This document shows positions 32,835-43,740 of a stretch of DNA of 64,000 bases, piece by piece. Position 1 is the stretch's first letter, and each line of letters begins with the position of its first letter. A program made the position numbers and the translations under genes. Under the pieces are notes generated by a model. That model made no database searches, was not told the DNA's origin, and saw nothing but the letters and a program-made list of their open reading frames with translations. The stretch comes from Marthasterias glacialis (lineage: Eukaryota; Echinodermata; Asteroidea; Forcipulatida; Asteriidae): NCBI GenBank assembly GCA_911728455.2, contig OU452219.1, positions 1,369,001 through 1,433,000 on the forward strand, given 5' to 3'.

Positions 32835-33031
32835 TTACAGACGGCGAATGGTATACAAATCGGCGCAGCCAACTTTTGGGAGGAATGAAATGTTGGTTTT
32901 GTCTATCAAGTCCCATGTGCCATCTTGAAAGAAGCCGTCAATGTCTTGTTTCATTTTAGTCATAGTGTCGATGTGCTCTTGTGGATCATCTTCAGTCATG
33001 GCCCAACTCAGAGTAAATATAATAACGCCAC
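32835..33031 (-). CDS. METTL27: METTL27-like, exon 5 (C-terminus)
   Basis: Residues 151-215, beginning Gly-Gly-Val-Ile-Ile-Phe and ending CADLYTIRRL then TAA. The double Gly before the strand matches the family Lys-Pro-Gly-Gly turn. Acceptor TTTGAAG. A candidate minus-strand AATAAA lies at 32450-32455, about 380 nt past the stop. Confidence 0.83.
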
Positions 33032-36000
33032 CTTCAAACAGAAAAATCAGGGGTAATCATCATAGAATAGACCTTTCCCATGAAATAATATCAATTGAAC
33101 ATCGCGCGTGCGCACGGGTCATGTCACACGAGGCAATTAGCCTTTCCCATGAAATATGCTAGTTACATTCACGCATGCGTACAGACATTATTGGTGGGCA
33201 AACGCCGTAGAGTTGTGCATAGGCAGACGCACAAACGCGTGTGCGTCACGTCACCATTAATCCCACACAAAAAGGCGCGATGTTCCCTCATTTTGCCCTC
33301 TAGTAGTGTAAGTGCGCTCGCGTGATGTGCAATTGACATACTTCATGGAAAAGGCCTATTTACAGGTAACCAGGTGGCAAAATGAGGGAACATCGCGCCT
33401 TTTTGTATGGTGCTGATAGTTGCGTGGCGCATACACGTCTGTGCGTCTGCCTAGTGCACAACTCTATGTCATTTGCCAACCAATAGTGTATGTACGCACG
33501 CGTAAATGTAATTAGCATAAATATTACATGGGAATTGGTTCAAAATCAGCACACCTAAATGGTTGCTGATGTTGTTTGGACTGATTTCACCCAGAATCCT
33601 TTGCGCGCCAATCATGCGCATTGGGACATGCATATGGGCTGTATTCAGAATGATCGATGTTAACGGTTTTTTCCTCAAAACCGTGGGTTGGTGGGTTCAA
33701 AGAAGTACTGAAAATCAGTTGAAATAATAAAAACAACAACATTTAAACATTTGGTGTGCTGTTTTGCAATTTCCTTTTCTGTTCCAACAAAGTTGCCAAG
33801 CTGGAAGCCAAGGAAGAAGGCATTGATAACTCCTGGAGCTGGGGAACATTGATCTGAAACATTTGCTTCTTTTGAGGTACTACGTTGATCTTTAAGTTTA
33901 CAATTATTAGACAGTCAGTCAATGTAAAAAAGAAAAAAGAAAAGTTTTCAAACACTGCTTTATTCTGATAAGACCTTTATAGCATCAACATCGTCTGTAT
34001 GGTTAGTTGTACGTTAATGCTATAGACCTTTATCATGCTGCAACCATCTTGGTCATGTTCCCTATATCCAATTACAGTAATATATGCTAATATTCATTGT
34101 ACAAAAAGGAACCAGACTATTTGCCCTTCTAGCCTCGGTTTGGTTATATTGGTTTGAATGGGAGAAAATCAAGATGGCTGCACCATGATGAAGGTCTATT
34201 TGATGCCCTGGGTATGCTCTTCTTTTCTGTCCCAGATCCATGGGGAACTTAATAGAGACGCTAGTTGGCAGCAGACATTTTCCGATGCTTACGTAGTTCT
34301 AAGCATGAGCACAATCGTTTTCAAGAACAGTGATAAGTTTGCTGCCACCAAGCGTCCCATATCCCAATTGTTTCGAGTCATTTTGTTACCTTATCAGTGA
34401 TCAAGTAACAAGGAGGTAGAAATACCATGCTAAGACAATTGAGGGGATCATTAAACCACATACAGTATCACATAAATATTCAGATGACATCATTACCCTT
34501 TTTGAGAATTCTGTTCCATTCTGGGAATACATCAGGAGTCAAGTGACCAACTGACAGAGCACCAACACAGGTCAATGCACTGTAATAACCTTGAAACACA
34601 GAAGAAACAATTCTATTTAGATATCGAAAAGGACATGACAAAGATATCGAGGTGCCACATTGGTCTATTGCAAATAAAAAGACTGAAAATGAAGTCTTGC
34701 GGGTATTCGTTTTCGCCTCATTAAAGTGCACGATTTCATTTTCTTCACTTGTTAAAACAAAGCATCGTAAAAAGGTTCTCAAAAATGTTTAATACACTCA
34801 AGACTTTTAACAGGGCATGTGGTATTAACCACTGAGGACACATTGGAGAGATTTACTTCTTAGCTTTCTTGGATTATAATGCAAACTGACAATAAGTGAA
34901 CAGTAGATGGCACTATAGCAACTCTACAGGTAGACTGGTTCCTGGTCCCTACATCGTTTTCGTTAGACTGTACATAGACCGGTAGCGGGTAATGGAAATT
35001 AGGGTGCACCGAAATTAGTATATACATGTACCTGGAAGATTTCTGCCAGGTATATGCTAATTAGAATTAGCATATATGCTAATTAGAATTAGCATATAGG
35101 TCTACGTAATCCCATAATGCAATGCAGCCTTTACACAAAACATGACGGACACAGAATCTCCCATCGTGCAGACTAGCGTTAGTTTAGATGTTCTTCCAAA
35201 GTTAGCTTGAATAGACCGATTGTGCGACCAATGTTGACATGCGGTCACATGACCTCTTGTGGGTATAACGCCATACAGCTGATGGCAAAATACGTGTAAA
35301 GAGATATGCCGTGACAGAGAGTGAGTACAAAAACAGTCGATTTTACTTTTGTTAAGTGATATTAGTTAATCAGCCCCTTTATTTAAAGTAGTACATGCAT
35401 GTTATGGCATTAATTTAAATCACATCTCTGTTTCATAATTCTATTAAAAAGAGTTTTTTTTAGCCATGCACTACAAAGCCACCCGCCTGTTATTTTGTTT
35501 GTAATGTAGGCCTAAATCACTGTAAAAAAAAAGGGGTACGTTGGAAAAGTGAGCTTTTATACCTAGCCTTGCGAAATTTCAAATAGGCCAAGGAATCACA
35601 CAGTTTTGGAAAGCAATTTCTTTGGAGGATTTCAGTTTCAAAACTTTTGTGTTGAAAAGTGTTTGATCGCGGTCGTCTGGCCTAAACGTTCCGTCGTGCA
35701 CTAGTACACATCGTGCACATTTACACGTTACTTGTACAATTTCCAAGACTTGCTGGAACTGTCCTTACTGGCTTTATTCAGCCTCGGGTACAAACTCTGG
35801 AATATTTTTCACAGATTTCGAGCAAGAAAAGCCTCGATCGAGTAAACTAAATGCAACAATCATCGTGTACCGTACCGCACTTTCCTATAGAGGACGTCGT
35901 GTGCGTTTACATTTAATACTCACAATAGGTCACGTGACGCGGGTCGCGCAATCAGTCTATTTGGATGTTGAAGGTTGGTTCACTATGCCCGGGTGAAGGG

Positions 36001-37100
36001 TTATGATACACACGTGTGATAGTGTTTGTAACAACAACATGCACACGTCACGAGCATAGCCAACGTCATCTCTAAAACTTTAAATTATTACTGCACCCGC
36101 GCAAGCAAGGGCCAATCAAAGTGCCATATCGGTGGTGACTACCGGTCAGTCCCTATTATACAGTCAGAACGAAAACGATGTGGGGACCGGGAACCAGTGT
36201 ATTATACAGGGCCCTTTTCAAGCACTTCGTAAGATTTATTGACCCATTGCACAACGTCACAAGCACGTACCATCATCAATTCTCTCAATCTTGTTTTTAC
36301 CGAGACGCTCGCAAATGAGCCGCTCGTAGACTCCTTTCGAGGCGCTGATGTCCAAACATTTCTGAGAAAAGTCTATGGCATCGATCCGCTTGAACCCAAG
36401 TTTAGCCAACTGCATGGAACGTTAAGGAGGAATGCAAAAGTGGAAATAGATGTTGTATCATTTCATTGATTAGGCGAAGGTAAAGTAAGCAATTTTGAAC
36501 TTAATAATGGAAGTAAATGAACTGGCACATGAACAATAGTGCTTTGGAAAAACGCCAAGACAAAACAAACAGCGCAAACAATACCTCTTGACCTACTAGG
36601 CCCGTTCCTGCAGCACAGTCGAGGATGGGGGCGCCCTTTTCAGACAACACTTTACTCAGAGCTTCGGCGCTTAGTACTGGGGCGTTGTAATTGTCGTTTA
36701 TCACGTGCTTGAAACAGAAAAAGAATCAGTCCAAAAGTTCTTCATTAAAAAATCACTTACAGAAGCACATTCAGTACAAAACATGACTCATGTAAAATTT
36801 TGGTCCACCCCAAAATATATATATATATAATAATAATAATAATAATAACAATAAATAAATTAGATACAAAATAACTAAAACAAAATCAATGCCTTTTCCG
36901 CAGTAACGCAGAAAAGCCAAAAAATCAACATGCTCGTGCCCAAACTGTTATACCATCTCTTGTTTCAACACTACCTCATCATAGCTCTCTGCCCAAACAT
37001 CGTAGACTTTCTGAATGTCATCCTGGTGGTCTTTCTTCAAGGCTAGATCGTGAAGTATGTGTACGGCCGAATCAAGATTTTCCGGTACTGGTACTGCCAT
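32835..37100 (-). CDS. METTL27: METTL27-like SAM-dependent methyltransferase (5 exons, complete)
   Basis: Exons on the minus strand: 37100-36975, 36707-36585, 36409-36301, 34589-34497, 33031-32835. All are GT-AG and in phase, giving 648 nt including TAA (215 residues). It starts with MAVPVPENLDSAVHIL and has the VYDVWAESYDE region. The SAM-binding motif I is ILDCAAGTGLVGQE at residues 70-83. Next come a motif II region with GFKRIDAIDFSQKCLDIS, then CVGALSVGHLTPDVFPEW, and then a Gly-Gly turn before VIIFTLSW. This is the order seen in METTL27 (WBSCR27) family proteins, whose substrate is not established. It is somewhat shorter than human METTL27, mainly between motif II and CVGALS. It is expected to be intracellular, with no signal peptide. 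Confidence 0.85.
33066..33540. mobile_element. Large hairpin element in intron 4 of the METTL27-like gene
   Basis: Arms of about 160 bp at 33139-33297 and 33375-33540 are inverted copies. They share GTTCCCTCATTTTGCC with the sequence GGCGCGATG just before it, GTAGAGTTGTGCA/ATAGAGTTGTGCA, and GGCAGACGCACA. Outer ends AATAGACCTTTCCCATGAAA (33066) and CATGGAAAAGGCCTATT (33344-33360) form a second, overlapping inverted pair. Confidence 0.75.
34022..34199. mobile_element. ATAGACC-type MITE (CTTTATCATG family), copy 1
   Basis: 178 bp. Left end ATAGACCTTTATCATGCTGC, right end GCACCATGATGAAGGTCTAT. The interior has ACAAAAAGGAACCAGACTAT and CAGCCTCGGTTTGG-like sequence. It is the reverse of the copy at 52351-52527 and lies in intron 4 of the METTL27-like gene. 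Confidence 0.8.
34497..34589 (-). CDS. METTL27: METTL27-like, exon 4
   Basis: Residues 120-150, 93 nt, phase 1 to phase 1, encoding YYSALTCVGALSVGHLTP and a Pro-Glu-Trp helix. Family members usually have several more residues before this point, so a small exon could be missing between exons 3 and 4. Confidence 0.8.
35040..35098. repeat. Two adjacent copies of a 24-bp AT palindrome
   Basis: ATATGCTAATTAGAATTAGC followed by ATAT occurs twice back to back. Each copy is its own inverted complement apart from the centre. Confidence 0.7.
35211..35960 (+). mobile_element. ATAGACC-type non-autonomous DNA transposon, copy 3 (reference copy, both ends)
   Basis: 750 bp. Left end ATAGACCGATTGTGCGACC, right end GGTCGCGCAATCAGTCTAT, with subterminal inverted GGTCAC(A/G)TGAC boxes. 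The body has CCACCCGCCTGTTATTTTGT and CTTGCTGGAACTGTCC. No long reading frame is present, so it is non-autonomous. It lies in intron 3 of the METTL27-like gene. Other copies are at 4758, 11035, 37650 (reverse) and 41495 (reverse). Confidence 0.82.
36301..36409 (-). CDS. METTL27: METTL27-like, exon 3
   Basis: Residues 84-119. It encodes LAKLGFKRIDAIDFSQKCL and a Lys-Gly-Val-Tyr-x-Arg-Leu-Ile-Cys block, both hallmarks of the family. Acceptor CCATGCAG, donor CTCG/GTAAAA, phase 0 to phase 1. Confidence 0.83.
36585..36707 (-). CDS. METTL27: METTL27-like, exon 2 (SAM motif I)
   Basis: Residues 43-83, 123 nt, phase 0 on both sides, after acceptor GTTTCAAG. It encodes NDNYNAPVLSAEALSKVL and then the glycine-rich SAM-binding loop ILDCAAGTGLVG. 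Donor GAG/GTATTG. Confidence 0.85.
36975..37100 (-). CDS. METTL27: METTL27-like, exon 1
   Basis: 42 residues from ATG to donor GAG/GTAGTG, phase 0. It contains an acidic, helical stretch ending in VYDVWAESYDE, the conserved N-terminal Tyr-Asp-x-Trp-Ala block of these methyltransferases. Confidence 0.83.
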
Positions 37101-37649
37101 GTTGTCCTCTAAGCCATGTGGAGAAAATAAATAAAAATGAGAAAATGCACAATCCTATCACAACGTTGACTTTCATCACATCAAAAAGGAGTGTCTTTTC
37201 GCATGGGTTGATATGGGACTCTTCGGTGCTGTGCAGCCCTGTAGTTCCACCAGTGTGGCGAAGGATTTTTGACATATAGTGTATACTTAGGCCAGTCAAA
37301 ATATGAAATGACCCAAAACGAATAGCAACAGAATCCATTTTACCTGCATTTAGTTTGGAGTAGCAACCCCCCCCCCCCAAAAAAAAGTCATGCAGGCTGC
37401 AGTGACAGTTAAAATACATAATATTTAAGGAACCATGATTTTTCTTTATTTCCTATCCTTGAAACAATTTTCATTTTGCCATTTCCAGTGGTATTTTGGT
37501 GCCTTTTTTGGTTTCTATGCAAATTTCAATATACAAGAGCAATAATGTGTGATGCCGTATCAGGCAGAAACCTCAGTGTTGAAAATAGTTTAAGCACAAA
37601 AAGTTGACGACAGAATTTAGGATATTTTGCTATTGAAAACTTCCTTTTC

Positions 37650-38258
37650 TGTAGTGATTTTGTTGTGTCAGCTCATGGCAGAAAGCCAATGAACAAACAT
37701 GTGCACGATGTGTACTAGTGAACGACGGAACGTTAGTAGGCCAGACGACCGCGACCACCACACACTTTTCAACACAAACATTTGAAGTTTTGAAGCTGAA
37801 ATCATCCAAAGAAATTGCTTTCAAAAACTGTGTGATTCCTTTGCCTATTTGAAATTTTGCAAGGCTAGGTATAAATGTTCACTTTTCCAACGTTCTTTAT
37901 CCCTTTTTTTTTTTACTAGGCCTAGGCCTACATTACAAACAAAATAACAGGCGGGTGGCTACATAAATAGTCGTCCGACGCCGGTAGTGCATGGCTAAAG
38001 AAAAACTCTTTTTAGTAGAATTCTGTTAAATTGTGAAACAGAAATGTGATTTAAATTAATGCCACAACATGCTACTTTAAAAAAAAAAGGGGCTGATTAA
38101 CTAGTTTATCACTTAACAAAAGTAAAATCGACTGTTTTTGTAGTCACTCCGTGTCACGTCATATCTCTTTACACGGTATTTTGTCATATTCAGCTGTATG
38201 GCGTTATACCCACGAAAGGGTCACGTGACCGCATGTCAACATTGGTCGCGCGATCTAT
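37650..38258 (-). mobile_element. ATAGACC-type DNA transposon, copy 4 (reverse)
   Basis: GTTAGTAGGCCAGACGACCG, then AACAGGCGGGTGGCT, then GGTCACGTGACCGCATGTC and ATTGGTCGCGCGATCTAT. This is the reverse complement of the 35.2-kb copy, lacking its right terminus. It lies 550 bp upstream of the METTL27-like start, so it may include promoter sequence. Confidence 0.75.
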
Positions 38259-38864
38259 TCAATTGAACAATTATGACTTTGTTGTGTTTATATACTGATT
38301 AATTGTGATGGGCCCTAATGTAAGCTTCAATGGCTACATGAAGTAAAGTTCCGTTCTCCCCAAAATTACCGATGGCCACTATGAAATTCAAGATACAAAC
38401 TGTTATTAAAAATAAACACAAAGAAACAACAGTCACTTGTATTTTATTTAGCACTATTTTGTTATGTAAGGACAACAAATTTAAAGTTGTGTGGCACAAC
38501 TTTCGCTTAAATACCCGCCCTCCCCCATTTTGCCAGCTGCTCGAGTTAAAATAAAAAAAGAAAAGAAAATCACATTTATGCCACGGGCAGTGCATAAAAC
38601 ACATGTAAATGCACGAAATACATGTATGGCCTAAAATTGTACATGGCTAATGGCCATGAATTAAGTCGGGATCCAGAAAAAAGTTCATCTTTAATATAAT
38701 TAAGTTTAGGAACTTTGCGATCACATTATGATCAGTTACATTTACAGGGTTTTTTGATGGCATTGTTACATTTCCTTCTCTCCTTTATACAGACTTTGAT
38801 ACCTAAAAGTCAAAGCCAGCTACAGACTATATTATTCTCAAGAATATCTTGACAATGAATATGA

Positions 38865-39240
38865 GGCTGTTGTTAGTCAGGCTATCAGCCTAGCTTCAAG
38901 AACTTTCTTTGGTCCATACTCAACATGATAGAATAAGTGGAAAAACGAAATTCGAAGCTACGAGATCTGGACATGCTCCCCTAATGAGTCAGGAAGAGGA
39001 AAAAGCACTAGTAACACACACATGGAGATGATGTCTTCCTTTGGTTAGACCTGCACTGAAGTTACATCACTTGCTACGGACTGGCTAAAGTGGTTCTATG
39101 GCTTCATGAAATGCTAGCAAAAACTCAAGCTACAGAAACCAAGATCACTTGAGATAATGAGAGCTAAAGCTACCTCTTCGGAAACAGTCAACACATACTT
39201 TGATGAACTGGAGCATATAATTGAAGAAATAAAACAGTTC
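38865..39240 (+). pseudogene. pogo/Tigger-Jerky-type transposase remnant
   Basis: Broken reading frames read KTKFEATRSGHAPLMSQEEE then KALV, the helix-turn-helix to CENP-B-type linker of pogo-like transposases. After a frameshift they read DWLKWFYGF, then KLQKPRSLEIMRAKATSSET, then VNTYFDELEHIIE. This matches the Trp-Phe...Arg-x-Pro-Glu...Arg-Ala block that precedes the DDE catalytic domain. Stops and shifts make it non-functional, and the catalytic domain itself is not present here. Confidence 0.7.
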
Positions 39241-40902
39241 ATGTATACCACTTTTAAGTAAAACAAAGAAGAAAAAGAAAAGAAAAGGTGCCATGTTTTT
39301 TTAAGGTGCCATCTGGATTTTCTCTTGGTCTTTGGGGGGGGGGGGGACTGCAAGAACTATTCATCATTTATTATGATGACAAAGCAGAAAAGTCACAAAC
39401 TGCAGTAGAGAAAATGAATTGTTACTAGTTGATTATACCACAGAAAAGAAAATGATAGTTGATGTAGGCCTGTATAATTATAAAAAGTATACAAATAAAT
39501 TTAAGTTCAGTTAAATACACTTACATGTAATAACTATGTATACTGCTTTGAATTAAAATAAAGAAAAAAACTTCACTATTTTATTAACCGATTCATCTCA
39601 CTAGTCGCAGTGACAGTGTGGAAAATTATTATTAACTTTGTTTCTTTTTTTGTAAACATTTTGCGCGCCATACTAAGTTGATAGAAAGTGCGTGTAAAGT
39701 TGATAGAAAGTGCCGCTCAATGAACTGACCGGAAACAGGTGACGCGGTCTGTAAACTGGGAATACGACACCGCTGTGAATTTCGGGTGATATTTCGGAAT
39801 TTAAGACTGCAACTTCTAGGATTTCAACAGAATATGAACTAAAAGTGTGTTGTTAAAAGGTGGGTCAGATGGTTTAAGAAAAATCTTCATTTAGTTTCTG
39901 TTTCCGAACGATTTCACCGTTAAGTGACCGGAAACCGGTTGCACCAGGATTATTGTACAGACAAAATAATACTAATACTAATAGAGGAAGAAAGCCAACA
40001 CACAATGACAGTGGCATTTTCAAGGTCGTGAAGCAATGATATCTAGCGTTTTGTGTACTGCGCCTCACACTAACTCGGGGCTACTGGGCCATTGATAGAA
40101 TGGAATTTTCCCCATTGAATAACTGTAATCAACATACGAAATGTAGTTTGTGTGAGTTTTGTTGGCGCTAGAACAGATCCACCACGCCTCATCAAAAGGC
40201 CAATCGTCCACGCCGCTGTTCTGCACAAGAATAAATCAAATTATGTTTATCAGAAAATGTCTACCACTCACCAGTGCCGGTCATCCCAGCCATAATACCA
40301 TGTCAAAATTCCAACTGCTTGCAATTGCCTGGTTTGGGTTAAACATAATACCAGACTGAAGCTAGCAACGTATTCAGGTAGAATCCATGCAGTTAAAGGC
40401 GGTGAAATTGACATCTCAGTCTTTCTAGTTTGAACGCACTTTAATTTGTTTTTTATTTATCTGTACAATTTTGTCTTTCCTCGTATTCTGAAAAAACATT
40501 AACACGGAGCTTACTTTAAAGTGCACATAGATTAGTCTGTTCTTTAATTATCCGCTACAATTTAGACCTCATTACATGAATCAAGTACAGAATGCAACTA
40601 CGAATAACTTGCACTCACCCCGAAGTAAATGTACCCTTCATGTTGCATAAAAGATGAAAGTTTGTTCCATAATCTTAAAGACCATACCATTGAGCAAAAC
40701 TTTATTTTGGATGCAAATTCGGCTTCCTAATTAATACTTAATTAGTCGCTTAAAGAGACTCCATTTTCTAGCATGGTATACAGTAGTACAGGGACAGGTC
40801 TATGTACGCACAAAATATGATTGGCTTATGTTTACTTTACGGTGAGGACAGTCATACTTGATTTGTGTGTACAATGAAGTCTATTCTAGCGGGTAATTAC
40901 GT

Positions 40903-41036
40903 ACTAATGGGAGACTTTTGAGACGATAGCGGGCGTCCCACAGACCGGTCCTTTTCCATTGTTCTCAGTGATGAAAACAATGGAAAAGGACCAGTCTGTG
41001 GGACGCCCGCTATCGTCTCAAAAGTCTCCCATTAGT
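40903..41036. mobile_element. Near-perfect 134-bp hairpin element
   Basis: ACTAATGGGAGACTTTTGAG continues through GCGGGCGTCCCACAGACC and TCCTTTTCCATTGTT. The complement follows in reverse order after a loop of about 15 bases, with only one or two mismatches. A degenerate relative is at 15440-15538. Confidence 0.87.
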
Positions 41037-41494
41037 GAGCAGAATAGGCCACCTGTAAAATAAAGTGTGCCCAGTGGTGTGGTGAAGTATTCACGAGTTG
41101 CATTTTGTACTAATTTGATACACATCATGTATGCCTAATTACCCACTAATTAATGAGCAAATTAATCTATGCATCTTGAAATACGCTCTGTGTTAGGCAT
41201 TTTTCATATGAAAAAAAATTGTGCAGGTTAAAAAAAAAGAATAGTTCAAAACATATCATACAGCCGAGTGATAAACATTTCACTGACTTTAACTCCATGG
41301 ATTCTAATTTTCCTGAATACGCGGCTGGCCGGCCCTTGAATCTGCGGATGGAATTTTAGGCTACATACGCGGTTAGCTTCAGTGGGTCTTACGTAATAAA
41401 GCCAGCCAATTTCTTTTCCGTGGTTTCGGCACGGAGGCCAATGGTATATTCCCATTTGCGTTACCAGTGATGATTCAACCATGTTTGCCCGACC

Positions 41495-41866
41495 GTCTAC
41501 CAAACGACCGCGATCACACACACGAATTACACAGTTTTTAAGCTGAAATTAATTTTAACAGTGATTTACATTACAAACAAACTAACACACGGGTTGCTAC
41601 ATCGTCACCGACGCCGGTAGTTACTCAAAATAAACCTCTTTTGAAGTAGAATACTTGTAGTTTATGAAACAGATGATTGAAATCAATGTCACAACATACC
41701 ATTTTAATAAAAGGGTTTAGTAACTGTGTTACAAAAGCCGACTGTTGGGGTGACTCTGTCGGTCACAGCATGTAAATTGCACGTAGTTTGCCATCAGCTC
41801 AGATGACGCAGTACCCACTACAGGTCACGTGATAACATGTAAACATTGGTCGCGCAACCGGTCTAC
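41495..41866 (-). mobile_element. ATAGACC-type DNA transposon, copy 5 (reverse, truncated)
   Basis: ACCAAACGACCGCGATCACA, then AACACACGGGTTGCTACATC, then CAGGTCACGTGATAACATGT and ATTGGTCGCGCAACCGGTCTA. The distal half of the element is missing. Confidence 0.7.
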
Positions 41867-42477
41867 AGCAATTTTTCCATTTATGATCATTCGATCGGCA
41901 GTAACTTGGGTTCAAAATCTTAACTATTGCAGACAATGCTGTATCCGACCCACGCTTCCTAAGGGGATGTTATATATTTTATTACGTAAGAAACTTGTTA
42001 CACTGAAAGTTTATACTGAAAGTAAAATCATCTCAAATACGGTTTTGTGGATGGGTGGTTCAGTCCAGTGTTGGGACGACTCGACCATTGCCGAGGGGAC
42101 AGAAAAGTGTTACGATTTGTCAGTTATTAGTGCATTATGCATGACAGGTCACAAGGGTTGTTTTTTAAAAAACTGTTTCACAGGAAAGTTTAGTGTATTA
42201 AAAGTACAGGCCCTCCTAGCTCTGCTGATCATGCTCTGATGTACTGTAATAATGCAGCGTGGAGTTTGTGTGTTCTAGACGCCATAAGAATTGCAACGGT
42301 CACTCCCATTTTTAAGAATGAGATAAGTGTACGTAGGGTCCCTTTTCTACGGCATTTCTACCACTCTATACCTGCTGTATTATTACTGTACTGTAATACA
42401 TAGACTAGGAGCTTCACACACCTCCACTATGAACCAAGTTAACAGTATAAGTGCATGTACATGTACTGTGTAGAAAC

Positions 42478-42665
42478 ATGGAACGCAAAAGAGGTGCCAC
42501 AGAGAGTTTCCGTTCCACTGTTATGAAGTGTGCCATCTCAGCCTTTGGTCACCGTAAATGTCATCAGCCAGACTGGTTTAAAGACAATGCAGACATACTT
42601 ATACAGCTCTTGAGGCTAAACGCAATGCAAGAAATGCGCACGAAGGCTACTCGTTCTTCTGAAAA
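42478..42665 (+). pseudogene. Non-LTR retrotransposon remnant, pre-RT linker
   Basis: A reading frame with HRKCHQPDWFKDNADILIQL and LRLNA resembles the His-x-Asp-Trp-Phe linker between the endonuclease and reverse transcriptase of LINE proteins. A SINE follows, and the RT part resumes at about 43068. Confidence 0.6.
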
Positions 42666-42705
42666 CAGCTAATGCGCACGAAGGCTACTCGTTCTGATGA
42701 AAGGG

Positions 42706-42935
42706 GATCAGGTTGGCTCAGTGGTTTCTTTCCCTGCCTTTCACCTCCGTGGACCCCGGTTCGAATCCCAGACCGGAGCCTTGCATGTGGATTGGGTTTT
42801 CAGTCCCTACCTGATTCCGTGGGTTTTCCCTATTTGGGGTTTTCCTCCCACTTCTAAAACTGAACATTTCTTCTCGTTTCCTAATCACCATCCTGTTATT
42901 GGCGCTTGCGCTGTTGGATATGTATTAAAATAAAA
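42706..42935 (+). repeat. tRNA-derived SINE inserted in a LINE remnant
   Basis: Same family as the element at 3740-3935: GGTTGGCTCAGTGG, then GGTTCGAATCCC, then GGATTGGGTTTTCAGTCC and TTTTCCTCCCACTTCT. It sits between two parts of a reverse-transcriptase remnant. Just upstream, a 24-base stretch (ATGCGCACGAAGG...) is present twice, suggesting a duplication linked to the insertion. Confidence 0.8.
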
Positions 42936-43067
42936 TAAAAATAAAATAAAATATAAATCGCAACGTGCAACTCCTCACTCGTGTAGCATTTCGTTGCTAC
43001 TGGTCAAAGCTTATGTGACCGTATCCAGTCAAGTGCAAATATTGTTGTATTAGCTTATACAGTGGGA

Positions 43068-43740
43068 TAAGGGAAGCCATGGTCCCATTCCCCAAAAATC
43101 CGCCCCACTATTGTCAACAGAGGGTGCTTATCACTGACTCCAGCAAACAACTAGAAAGATTGACGGAACATTATTGTTCTATCTGTTGTCATGATGCTGT
43201 TGTGTCATCACCAAGGCTCTGGAGTGATTACCATCCCTTGAAGTTCTTGCTGACCTGGACAGGATTATCACTCTTGAGGAAGTCCAGAAAGCTATTATTA
43301 TATTAGCACCCTCCGAAACAACAAATCACCAGGCGCTGATGGCTTACCTCCTGAGGTCTTCATGTCAGGTGGTGATGTGCTGGCAGCAGAGCTTCACAGT
43401 GTGGTTTCCTTGTGCTAGGAGAAGCGTTGCATTCCTGGTGCATTTAAAGATGCAAGTATCACCGACCTCTTTAAATACAAAGGGAGCCGTCAAGAATGCA
43501 ATAACAACAGAGGAATCTCCAGTGTGGTTTCATTCATCACGTTCAACAGTTGATATGTTGTTTATTCTCAAGCAGTTATACAGGAGAAGTGTATTACTTG
43601 AACAACATCGCCCCCTATACGTGGTCTTTGCTGATCTGTCAAAGGCCTTCGACAGTGTGAGTATAGGACAGGGCAAAATGCAATTCTTCAGAGATTTGGC
43701 TGTCCAGAAAATCTTCTCCACAGTCTTAAACTACTTTTTA
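43068..43740 (+). pseudogene. Non-LTR retrotransposon reverse transcriptase remnant
   Basis: In shifting frames it shows ITDSSKQLERLTEHY, then TLRNNKSPGADGLPPEVF (the RT-0/1 block), then AFKDASITDLFKYKGSRQEC then NNNRGIS, and finally PLYVVFADLSKAFDSV, which holds the first catalytic Asp motif. A TAG interrupts before Glu-Lys-Arg-Cys, and several frameshifts are present. The rest of the RT (the YxDD part) is missing. Confidence 0.8.
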
